A stretch of DNA of 64,000 nt from Durusdinium trenchii. Its lineage: Eukaryota; Sar; Dinophyceae; Suessiales; Symbiodiniaceae. The notes below the pieces were generated by a model that saw nothing but the letters and a program-made list of their open reading frames with translations, was not told the origin of the DNA and did no database searches. The stretch covers positions 720,043 through 784,042 of the forward strand of contig CAXAMN010022695.1 of the NCBI GenBank assembly GCA_963970005.1, written 5' to 3'. The translations under genes were made by a program, and so were the position numbers. Below, one piece after another: positions 55,000 through 64,000 of this stretch (within the stretch, counting starts at the first letter, position 1; every line of letters begins with the position of its first letter).

Positions 55000-56070
55000 A
55001 AGATGACCCACCATGTTCACCCCACAAATGCACCGACCTGGAGGGCACCGACCTGTCCACCATCCATGACAGCGACAGCCATGTGAAGGAACAGTACGTT
55101 CTCAGAGTGCACCAAATGCGGTCAACTGTGATGGGGTCAACTGCACCGACTGCACCACCGTCTCGGGCCAGGCCGGGCGGCCAATGGTGTCCACCGGCAC
55201 GCCCTGGTCAGCCAAGGACTGTGTGAGCAAGTCACCCGCCTTGGTCCACCGGGTGAAGAAGGGCATGTTCAACGTCGCATCGAATTCGGATGTTTAACAC
55301 CGTTGTTTCGTAGGTCGGAGCTTGCGTAGGTCGATTCAAGCTCTGACACCTGGTGCCACTTTTAAGGTCTGAGAGAGTTCCAAAGAAAGGACCAAAGAAA
55401 GGACCCTCCAAACCAGGCCACCCCGCCACTTTTCCTGCTTAAGATCTTCCAGTACAGTAACTAGTAGGCAAAAACAGGCATGAAGCAGGCCTGTTCTTTC
55501 ATGTTTGTCTCTTAAGAGCTGGAAGGATTCAATGAAACTGCCGACAGTTGCCCCGCTGCGCCACCGTTACTCGCGCCAGCGCGCCTCCGTGGTGTCGGCG
55601 GCCTGCAACGTCTCTCTAACAGAGTCCCTGCTGAGGTCCGTGGAGACCAGCTCTGGCACCAAGTAGATCTCATAGGTGAACCTCTGGGTCAGAGAGATAC
55701 AATGACATGTATATCCTATATATATATATATACTCAACACATTGTATATGGTTATATGAGATTCTGTAACAGCAAAACATGCATCCATCAGCTAAGAGGA
55801 CCACATCCTGAACAAGATCGACGTCTCACACATCACGAAAGCATACGACGAAGGCCACTGGCCCTCACGTCTCCCTTCTGAGAGAAGGTTGGAGCATGGT
55901 TGACATAGGGTTTGGAGCCCTTTCCAAGGGTGACGGAGGTTTCACCACCTGGGTGAAATCACTCGCGTCTCTGAGATGGGGATCGGAGTCGACGTGGGTC
56001 CAAACACCCCGGTTCATCCCACCCGTTTCGGAACGGAATCAGCCTGATGAAACAAATTGTTAAAATAGCA
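55000..56070. other. Mostly non-coding
   Basis: No exon candidate supported. A TA microsatellite lies at about 55716-55733. Confidence 0.4.
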
Positions 56071-56072
56071 AA

Positions 56073-56150
56073 CTAAATTCTAATAGCTTCTTGTTACTAC
56101 TAGTAAGGCACCTGTTACTACTAGCGTGGCACTTGTTTCTAATAGCAGCC
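56073..56150. repeat. CTAG-type repeat, AACAAGTGCC module (reverse)
   Basis: AATAGCTTCTTGTTACTACTAGTAAGGCACC and so on; same polarity and ends as 30507-30604. Confidence 0.85.
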
Positions 56151-56347
56151 CCTGGTTCCTGAACGGGCTTCTTGGGGGCTCCCTTTCTGTGCAGACCGCC
56201 ATTTCTTCGGTTTCGCTGACCGGATTGAAAGATCTGATGCAGGAGGACCGACTGAGAACTGAGTGGAGACAAACACCCGGAGAACTGCTGAGCTGGACAA
56301 TGCTGACATGCTTTCATGCGTATTTGGTGGGTCTTCATTCTCCTTAG
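56126..56347 (+). CDS. Open frame, 73 codons, hypothetical protein
   Basis: WFLNGLLGGSLSVQTAISSV, then LMQEDRLRTEWRQTPGELLS and TAG. The first codons come from the repeat. A minus frame (56139-56474) is a close rival. Confidence 0.3.
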   Translation: MALVSNSSPWFLNGLLGGSLSVQTAISSVSLTGLKDLMQEDRLRTEWRQTPGELLSWTMLTCFHAYLVGLHSP

Positions 56348-57514
56348 AGTGCATGGGTGCTGATGGCCGTGTTTCTTGCGACGACATCAGGTGAGTGCAC
56401 AAAACCCGCACCAGTTTAGCCGGTCCGCAGCCGGTGCGCAACAGTTCCAAAAATAGATCGACCCCTCCTAGCATGGATGGAAAAGAGTAGAAAACAGAGT
56501 TCTTCCGACTTCAAGATGTATCGGATATTTATTATCTGCGTTTCTATCTAAATAGAGGACACATATTAACATTTGTGTATTGTAGTCCGCCCACCCCGGC
56601 CTAGGCCTGCCCATGATGATGTATAAGAGCGCACGGCATTGATTTATATATATATAACCCAAGAGACGCTAAAGGATTCTGGACCATATTGGTCGAATGT
56701 TTTACCTCAACTCAACAGACATGTCCAAGACTTTTTGGTGCCACGACTCTGGTTCCACTTTTTGGTAAACCTCCGAAGCATCCAAGCTGCACGGGTCTTT
56801 GATACAGTAATCCAAACATCCCTTGTGTCACATTGAACATTGGTTCTGGTCTTGCCTGCTCCTTGAGCTTGTTAAGCTGAGGCCAACACAAGGAACCTCC
56901 ATGCTCCAAGTGACGTGAGCTCGGTAGAGGAGCTTCCACTGCTTCCACTGCTGCCACCTGAAGAGGCATGTGCCGTCGCACACACCATGGAAAACACATC
57001 AGCGAGTGCCAAAACCTATATGGAAAAAAAATAAAGGAACTAATATGTTGGTATCGATGTTGGTTGTTGACTACATCGCTTTACACGGTTTCAGATGCCT
57101 GTGTCAATTTCACACATGGATATGGGTAGCGGTAGAGGCGGGGAAACAAAAGCAGAGAAAGGGAGAGATAATTCCATTCACACAGTAGCCCTTCACTGCA
57201 TGATGCTTTTTTTCTAGAGCTCTTGATCTGGGGCATACACAGATTAGAAAATGATACAAAAGGATCTCCCGCTGATCTAGACACCATTTTAACCAAAAAG
57301 TGGGTATCGACTCTCGACCATGATTTCTATATGCAAAAGTTGCTCTCACGCAAAAGATTATTGGTGACCGGACCCTTTTGGCTGTCGCTCACATGAAAAC
57401 TATGAGAAGTGCAAGAGAGACCACACAGACACATGGCTTCCTCCAGGTGTGTGTACTTTCGGACACTATCCCTAGGGCGGGCCCGTTGAGGATCTGTCTT
57501 CATGCAATTCGACC

Positions 57515-58033
57515 ATGAACCAATCCCGCCGGGGCGCCACCTCTTGCTGCCTACAAGACCGAAAGCGTCAACAAACTTCCAAAAGAACAGTCTTTCGTTC
57601 GACCGTGCGCGACAACCACCCAAAACACCTTCCCCCGAACCTCGCGATGGCCCCGAACCCGCGCCGCTCTGGGAACCGAAAGCGCGTGCGAATCCGTCCT
57701 TTCTGGGTCGAGGGGCCGGGTTGCAAGCGCCGGACGGGGGGGCCCATGGTCTGCGTGGCCATTTCCACCACGACCATCCATGGCTCCACACCGTTCCTGA
57801 AATGGGGAAATGGATGGGAATGGGGTCAAGAGAGAATCCAGAGCTGTTTTTTCAGTGACACGAAGATAGTTCCGTCACGTCATGTTCGCACTAGCATGAG
57901 CACTATAGCCTTGTCGCACCAGGATGAATGGAACAGACCAACGACTCAACGCACGACCGTCGTGATCGCAGCACCCGACGAAGGATCGCCCGACCGTCGT
58001 GATCGCCCAGACACCCGACGAGGTCGGGGATGA
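57515..58033 (+). CDS. ORF of 172 codons, basic protein, hypothetical
   Basis: ATG to TGA. MNQSRRGATSCCLQDRKRQ, then NPRRSGNRKRVRIRPFWVEG with AAG CGC GTG CGA ATC CGT. The middle reads VCVAISTTTIHGSTPFLKWG, and the C-terminus is a short Asp/Arg duplication (57938-58018). A second plus frame (57502-57858) is open, as is a minus one. Longest complete plus ORF outside repeats. Confidence 0.45.
   Translation: MNQSRRGATSCCLQDRKRQQTSKRTVFRSTVRDNHPKHLPPNLAMAPNPRRSGNRKRVRIRPFWVEGPGCKRRTGGPMVCVAISTTTIHGSTPFLKWGNGWEWGQERIQSCFFSDTKIVPSRHVRTSMSTIALSHQDEWNRPTTQRTTVVIAAPDEGSPDRRDRPDTRRGRG
57938..58018. repeat. Direct repeat CGACCGTCGTGATCGC
   Basis: Two copies with CACCCGACGA spacers, inside the 57515-58033 frame. 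Confidence 0.8.
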
Positions 58034-58039
58034 AGATCT

Positions 58040-59900
58040 GCATGCCACTGATCACTTCCTCAGGTCTTCCAACATGGCTGCAGGTCAAACATAAACAAAC
58101 ACTGTGCTTGAATACCTATAGTTAGCCTATTTTTGAATGTTCATCCTACCTGGTCGTTAGTGCTCCTGGTTGTTCATCCTGCTTTTTCCACCCAAGAATG
58201 AACAGAGTCTAGACTACCTGAATGACCGGTCCACCTACCCTGCCGATGGAAAGGGGCTCTGGGTGTGATTTTTACCATGGCCTAAATTGTAGGCTGCGGC
58301 GATGTCGCTTATAAAGAAGGACCATCTACAATGGACCAAAAGAATGCCTTGATGCCTTGAGTGTGGAGGCCATCCCTATTAGCTTGGAGGCCATTTCACA
58401 TCGTCCCACCCCTAAAGCTTCGACCGTCGATCCCGGTTTCGTTTCACGGTTTCCCTTTCACTGCAAAGGACCTCAAAGAAAAGCCTTTTGTTCCAAGAAT
58501 CCGTTTTCCACTTAGGTGGAGGGTACGTAGTTCTTCTAAAGTCAAGCCCGAAAAGTGCTGAGCTCAAGTAATGAGTTCCCTCCCACAATTACCAAGCATC
58601 GTTGTAGTAGTCGGTGCTCAAGCTTTGCATCGCAGCCATGTCTGCTGCACTGATGGTGATTTCTCAGCGCGTTCCGGTTGCAGCTGTCGCAAATAACTAT
58701 AACCTCTTCCAAATTAAATTATTCCATATACCTATTATATATAATAGAGTTTCCATAAAACATGTTATATTTGACCTATCCACGCCTTTTCTGCATGCCA
58801 TGGAGGCCTTTTTGGGGTTTAAACATGTTTAAACAACAACGGCCTTGAGTACCCTTGATTGAGAACATCACCAGTATCAAATCCCCCCGGACCGGATCAG
58901 GCTTTCCGCCGGACGATCGGGATCGGTCCAGGTCTGACAACGCAGCCGGCGGTTCCTTTCTGCTCAGTGAGGGTGTTGGGACCGTCACGGTGACTGTGGA
59001 TGTGGGTCAATAAGACCCCCAGTGTTCCACAGTCATTTCTCCATCTTTAACTTTTAAGGTTTCGACACTCATCTCTTGAGGTTTCGCTGTCACTTGATTG
59101 AGGTTGACTTTCCTGGCTCTACAATATAATTTATAAGTCTGGCAGGGTATTCCAACAAACCTCTTTCGTGCGAATTTTCACCAAACGACCCTCAAACATG
59201 AGCTGAAAATCTTGGACTTGTGGTTCCCATCTGTTCCCACTGTGCCAGGAACGTCTTCCCCAGAGGGGAAGTGGTAGAAATCATCCGATCGTCAAAACCT
59301 TCACCATCCAAGGATACATGCCAGTCGTCCTACTCTTGTCAGTCGTCCGACATCGCCAGTCATCCGACATCAACTGACTCGCAGAATGCGAGCGAGTTGG
59401 TGAAGTCCAGATGAGACAGTCAGTCTGACAGGTTGCTCTGGGAGCTGCTTCGAGTTGCAGAGTTGAAGACGAGTATGCGAAAAGGGAGATGCTTCGAGTT
59501 GTGGTCACCTGCACATATACTTGACCTGACAGTCTGACAAACACTCCGAACACATCACATGGTGACATGGAAAACATCCGGTTCGTCAAGGAAAGTGGTC
59601 TTCCTTAAAGGGACCATGTTCCACTTCCATGTGCTCGTGCGCCGAAGTGCACTGTCACTCGTGAGGATCCAACTCGTTTCGCCCGGAGTTGGAGGCAATA
59701 GAACCGATCCCATTTGGGCTCCAGTCGTACCGAACCTGAAAAGGTGGGACTGGGCTGAGTTTGGAGGGTCCAAATGCCTTCAGAGGAGGTACTTGGATCC
59801 CTAAACCTATAACCTCTTATAGTTGTATTGAACCATCCCTGTCACGATCCCTGTCACGAGCCACAAGAAGAAGTGCATCCACGATCCCAAGTGGAAGGAT
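58040..59900. other. Mostly non-coding, several repeat fragments
   Basis: Holds a GGAGGCC fragment (58361-58395), a copy of the inverted-repeat family (59559-59640) and a CCCTAGGG element (59715-59805). The plus frame 59559-59804 lies on these and is discounted. Confidence 0.4.
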
Positions 59901-59936
59901 TCTATTCTAACCTATTTGAGTCTCGTGAATCTGTCT

Positions 59937-60119
59937 TCATTGAATGAGCATCTTCCGGAGCCTAGGTCCAGCACCCCTGACCCAGGGCCCCAGGTCCAGG
60001 CTGTCCAAGTTGCCACTGGAATAGGTGGGTGTGTCACCAGCACCATTGCCTCCGCAGAAATATGCCTGGCCAAGATTAGTGGCTCCAGAAAGGTCCCCGA
60101 AACGATTCTGTTCACTCAA
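59937..60119 (-). CDS. Candidate exon, Gly-rich, strand uncertain
   Basis: Minus frame LSGATNLGQAYFCGGNGAGD, then SSGNLDSLDLGPWVRGAGP to TGA; Gly, Asn and Tyr-rich with good codons. The plus frame 59916-60224 (PGPQVQAVQVATGIGGCVTS) is also very protein-like. One is real at most. Confidence 0.35.
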   Translation of the reverse strand: MSEQNRFGDLSGATNLGQAYFCGGNGAGDTPTYSSGNLDSLDLGPWVRGAGPRLRKMLIQ

Positions 60120-60450
60120 GGATGTGGAATGATCTCTATATTACTTCAGATAAGGGCTCGGCCTGAAATCCCAAACACAAGTCTTGGCCAAGAACAAACA
60201 GAAGTACCAATCCCCTTAAAATAAGACCAGCCTTCGACCAGGTAGATCAAATCGCTAGTTTCTAATCATCAGCGATTCCGGGCGAACTTCCCAACATTTA
60301 TGGGCAGAGTCGAGTGGATCCTCCTGTCTCGGACTGTCGCAGAGTGCATTTCGGAACCGAAAACCGGCACCGGTCAGACTGGTCGATTGGCTCCACGGAT
60401 GAGGTCATGAAGTCTTCTAGGTCTTCTAGGTCTTCTGGGTCTTCACGAAC

Positions 60451-60855
60451 GTGCAAACAAGGGTCCATCAACGAAGATGTGAAGGTTTTGCTTTAACCAG
60501 TTTACAATCTAGGACGCCATTGAAACAACTCATGGAAGCTACCTGGAGATTCATTCTGCAAGATGATTCTGTTTTGGACTTCATAGTTTGCCTGCTTATC
60601 TCGCAACACTCTGGCTTTCTACGCCAAACTCTTAAGAAACCAATCCTAAAACCACTCGAAATGCCTAAGATTTGCGGGTGCTTGGGAAATGAACCTTGTA
60701 CCAAACAAACGACCAACAAAACCCCCGCAAAAACATGCAAAAACTCCCGCAAACAACCATCAAAATCCGCACCAACAACATCTCAAAACCCGCGACAAAA
60801 GGTGGGGAAGTCGCGAAGCACAAACCCTAAACCGCTGGCGGAACGCGTGGATTAA
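60451..60855 (+). CDS. Open frame, 134 codons, Lys/Thr/Asn-rich tail
   Basis: KQLMEATWRFILQDDSVLDF, IVCLLISQHSGFLRQTLKKP, ICGCLGNEPC, then a Lys/Pro/Asn tail (AKTCKNSRKQPSKSAPTTS) to TAA. AT-rich third positions lower confidence. Confidence 0.35.
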   Translation: MQTRVHQRRCEGFALTSLQSRTPLKQLMEATWRFILQDDSVLDFIVCLLISQHSGFLRQTLKKPILKPLEMPKICGCLGNEPCTKQTTNKTPAKTCKNSRKQPSKSAPTTSQNPRQKVGKSRSTNPKPLAERVD

Positions 60856-60949
60856 ACAGTGGATCGGATCGTGGATCGTGATGGAAGGAAACAACAAACT
60901 GATGGAAGGAAAACAGAACTGATGGAGAATGAATCTCCAGGTTCATATA

Positions 60950-60997
60950 GTAGGCTATATCTATAGTCTATCTATCTATCTGTCTATCTATCTATGT
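60950..60997. repeat. TCTA microsatellite
   Basis: TCTATCTA units with one TCTG. Confidence 0.95.
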
Positions 60998-61515
60998 TCA
61001 TATCTGTACTCCTCCCCTCCCAAGAGTGTAGGACCCCTCGACATGACTCTCCTGCAAGAAGCCTTCAACAAGAGCAAGGGAGTCTGACCATTTGATGACG
61101 GTAGTCTCACGTCTTTTTGCCATGGTGTGGTTCTGAAACCCTATATATATATATATAGCTACTGCTCAGCTACCCGAAACATGCACACCTTGACCATCCT
61201 TGACCATAAATCTCTCAGGATCTCTCAGGATTGCCACGTTTGGCCCTCTAGAACAACAACTAATCGCCAATGCCCTGCCTCATTGTGGAAAAGGCATCCA
61301 TCCACTTCTTGACAAGTCTTGCCACCAGGTTGAGGACATCCAGAATTGCCTGTCACAACGACTGGCGCCAGTCGGCGACAGGCCTTCGGACGTTGTGGGA
61401 CCGGTCCGACTTGGACTCGGCGCAGGTGTAGAATTGATCGTTCTTGACTTCAATCCCTAGGGATCCGTTTTCGTACCGAACCTCAGCTTAGGTCATGTGT
61501 TCGACACTGTTCTGT

Positions 61516-61570
61516 AGGTGGAGGGTCCAGTCGTACCGAACCTGAGGAGAAGGTACGACTGGATTCCTAG
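61516..61570. repeat. CCCTAGGG element with 11-bp hairpin
   Basis: CCAGTCGTACC pairs exactly with GGTACGACTGG, followed by ATTCCTAGGG. Confidence 0.8.
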
Positions 61571-61859
61571 GGGAAACAAAAGGTATGCTGAAATACAGCA
61601 ATGCTGAAAACAAGCTCCACCATCCGCACCACCAAGAATACAACCAAAGACCGTCACATCATGGAAACCCCTGGATGACAAAGCCCCGCCAGGACGCACG
61701 TCACGTGGGCCGGCGCCTGCTTTGGGATCGTTCTTGCAATCGCAGGTCACAGGACAAAACCACTCTAGTGTCTTGAACCTCACGGAGAGCGCGCACCCCG
61801 CGTGTCGCGCATCCTCGTCCGCGCATCCTCCTCATGGCCCTGCTCACATCCCTTCTCAC

Positions 61860-61904
61860 CACCCCGGCGTTTCAGGATATGTTCGGAGTAAGGAAACCCC
61901 GAAC
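61860..61904 (-). CDS. Candidate micro-exon (45 bp) of the minus-strand gene
   Basis: CATACCAG|GTTCGGGG and CCGGGGTG|GTGAGA. Enters with one base and exits with two, as needed after 62348. FGVSLLRTYPETPG. Too short to stand alone. Confidence 0.25.
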
Positions 61905-62347
61905 CTGGTATGACCCATAATGGGTGGATAGGAACAAGGCACGGGGGGCTCTTGGCCCTGAACCCAAAGGAGGCGGCTTTCTGGGCTCTATTAAAACAGC
62001 CGTCTGGGCATACCAAGTCACCTAGGACCCGGAGCCAACCCCATTTTAGCCTCTACGGCCAAACGGCTCTTATTAAATATAATAACATGTTTTGGTGATT
62101 TTCCACCACATGGCGGCAAAAGTCAGTTTCTAGTGGCTAGCGGCTAGCATATGTCACTTTGGCCCCTTTGGCCCTAGTGGATACCCCAGCTCCACTGGTA
62201 CTTGTACTGAAATCCACCATGTATGCAACCTGGAGCACATGACATTCTAGCCTCCAGCAGTTTCCATTCACAGTACCTATCCAATAGCAAATCAAACAAG
62301 ATGGCAAGGGCAATGCCAGAAAAAACGAAGCTTCCAAAAGAAGCAAC

Positions 62348-62455
62348 CTGGAAGCGGACGACACCAGGCTAAGTATTTCGAAGTCATCTTCCAAGGTGTC
62401 ATTCTTCAGAACTCTCACCATCTTGGCCTTCTTGGGTGAACACTTTCCAGCAAAC
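62348..62455 (-). CDS. Internal exon of a minus-strand gene, hypothetical protein
   Basis: CCTCAGAG|GTTTGC (G after acceptor) and CTTCCAG|GTTGCT. 108 bp. FAGKCSPKKAKMVRVLKNDT then LEDDFEILSLVSSAS; CCC AAG AAG GCC AAG ATG GTG is strongly gene-like. Enters with one base, which joins the AG left by 63333 to make Arg. Confidence 0.5.
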
Positions 62456-62617
62456 CTCTGAGGATCATGAATGACCTCTAAAGCTTCACGACGTTTCCGT
62501 CCACAGTGGGCGTCCGTCTTCTTCGGTCAGCCCCGAACTCCGGAACATCCAGCACCGTGAAATCCACCAGCCACCCGAACCGGTCGATGCTAAGGACCTC
62601 CGGGTATCTTGGGTATC

Positions 62618-62800
62618 CTGGTATCCCCTCTTTTGATCAACCAACCCTAATGGTGCTTATATATAGGAACTGCCACAGGCTAGCGGCTAAAGCAGCTAAA
62701 GCCTGGTGTCCCCTCTATTGATCAACCAACCTTAACGGTGCGTATAGGCGTATAGGAACTGCCACTGGCTAGCGGCTAGCGGCTATGAAGTGGCTAAAGG
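62618..62800. repeat. Approximately 85-bp tandem duplication with GGCTAGC motifs
   Basis: TTGATCAACCAACC, then TATAGGAACTGCCAC and GGCTAGCGGCTA, occur twice. A third GGCTAGCGGCTAGC lies at about 62136. Confidence 0.85.
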
Positions 62801-63332
62801 TCTGTGGCTTGGCTCGTGCAGTTCGCGAGTGGGGCCAGTTCTTTCACCAGTTCCCATGAGGTTTCCACTCTCCAACCTGTTTGTTTCTTCCGATTCGAGA
62901 GGCTCCCAATCCACGAAGGGCCATTCGTAGCAGTCCGTCCAGGTGATATTCCTTGGTGAAAAAACGATCACTTCCCGGTCGCTTGCTTTGCAATTGCTTC
63001 AGATCTTATCAGACTGATCACCAGAACAACCACGTACCTTCTAACAAAACAACTACCTGCTGTTCACTCCCGACATCCTCGATTCCGGAGGAAAAGAAAG
63101 GTCATGCAGTCATCCGATGGCTGTTGAGGGATAGTATCCCTGGTTATCTTGACATATCTCGACTGTTCACAGTGACAGTATCTAGTGGGCCATCACTGCC
63201 TTTAGGAAAGCAAATGCTTTCCAAGAATTGGATTTCATGACAGACCTCACTGGAGATCAGGGTGCTGATCCAAACAGAATGGGATGAGTCTGCCACCTGT
63301 GGGAGTCACTGCCCTGCTCTGCTGGGATGAAC

Positions 63333-63438
63333 CTGCAAATGATCTCATGGACCGAAGAACAAAGGACTCCTGGAAGATGGTCCTTTCTGACCCGGCGGTC
63401 TTCAAGATCCACGTGAATCAGCATGTTGAGGAGGGTAC
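63333..63438 (-). CDS. Internal exon of a minus-strand gene, hypothetical protein
   Basis: GCAAGCAG|GTACCC (G after acceptor) and TTTGCAG|GTTCATCC. 106 bp. TLLNMLIHVDLEDRRVRKDH then LPGVLCSSVHEIIC, well-charged and helical. Exits with AG, in phase with 62455; the intron would be 877 bp. Confidence 0.5.
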
Positions 63439-63440
63439 CT

Positions 63441-63794
63441 GCTTGCAAATCGAGCTTGGAAGCCTTTGTTCTTAACAAGCTGCTCCTGAGTGAGGTTCTC
63501 CCCGAAGCTGCAGCCGTGGTCGTACATGGCCTCCAGCGAAGCAGGGTGGGAAACATGAGAAGACACATGAGAAGCATTTTTGTCCCTATGGATACTGAGT
63601 TTATGATTCAAACATGGTTTGGCAAAGGTTCGGCCATTGTCAATGGATTCTGGGTACGGCAATGTCTTCTGAAAAAGGGCTTCAAGGAGTGCGGTAATGT
63701 CTTCTCGTACATGGTCGGAACATGAGTCTTGTGCCAAACATTCCAAAGTTTGGACACATTGGAGTCCCAACTTCTCATTCCAAAAGCACTCCAC
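63441..63794 (-). CDS. Upstream open frame of the same locus, hypothetical protein
   Basis: A 130-codon minus frame (to 63402) containing VQTLECLAQDSCSDHVREDI, TALLEALFQKTLPYPESIDN and GENLTQEQLVKNKGFQARFA. Good composition. It runs straight into the exon at 63438 but in another frame, so an intron ends just before 63438, or an indel separates them. The plus strand (63423-63725) is less convincing. Confidence 0.4.
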
Positions 63795-64000
63795 CGAGAT
63801 GGTTACTGTGATGAAAAGCCATGGTCTGAACTACCCCGGGAGTTCCGAAACGCTGGTTTTGAGGGGAGGGGTGCGTTAATGGGAGTCCCCGCCCAAGACA
63901 AAAGGCACTCCTGGAAGACTTTAAGTCATGAATGTACACTGCACACTAGCGGGTCACTAGCGACTGGTAACCTGGTGACCTTATGGTGGTCTGACGCAAA

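Noticed and set aside
1..64000. Spliced-leader relics, tRNA, rRNA, reverse transcriptase or transposase motifs
   Set aside because: Looked for by eye and not seen; a computed search could still find them.

Overview
The window reads as nuclear DNA of a dinoflagellate, most likely a coral-symbiont genus of the Symbiodiniaceae (Cladocopium is my first guess). Long open frames are scarce. Short GC-richer islands with strong codon character (AAG over AAA, C/G at third positions) sit in AT-richer sequence. Several islands are framed by acceptor-AG-plus-G and donor GT. Families of tandem and dispersed simple repeats containing CTAG, of a kind I recall from that group, are interspersed. There are no bacterial-style operons, ribosome binding sites, rRNAs, CRISPR arrays or phage genes. 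The only assembly gap is 52868-53405.

Layout. 1-12 kb: sparse exon-like islands, tandem repeats and a perfect 56-bp inverted repeat at 7906-8046. 12-32 kb: scattered exon candidates on both strands, including a 149-codon minus-strand frame at 26506-26955 and exons at 27682, 30342 and 32483. 33-42 kb: the densest coding signal, mostly plus (34.0-39.8 kb), with minus-strand frames at 33.3, 37.4, 40.0 and 41.1 kb. 42-44.6 kb: a plus-strand candidate gene (42.07-42.91 kb) facing a minus-strand one (44.6-43.27 kb). 45-49 kb: plus-strand frames, including one of the cleanest internal exons (48085-48190). 49.2-50.85 kb: four adjacent tandem arrays. 51-55 kb: two good frames, then two minus-strand low-complexity genes, one with the gap inside its repeats and one frameshifted within its repeats. 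56-64 kb: more frames and a phase-consistent minus-strand gene at 63.4-61.9 kb.

No protein here could be assigned to a known family by eye, so every product is called hypothetical. Dinoflagellate exons are short, splice donors are often non-canonical, and GC-rich islands are frequently open in several frames on both strands. The strand and frame choices therefore rest on codon character, splice context and phase. They need transcript data, and confidences are kept low for that reason. I found no convincing evidence of a new biological system. The most notable structures are the perfect inverted repeat, the modular CTAG repeat families, the nested tandem arrays and the two low-complexity genes.
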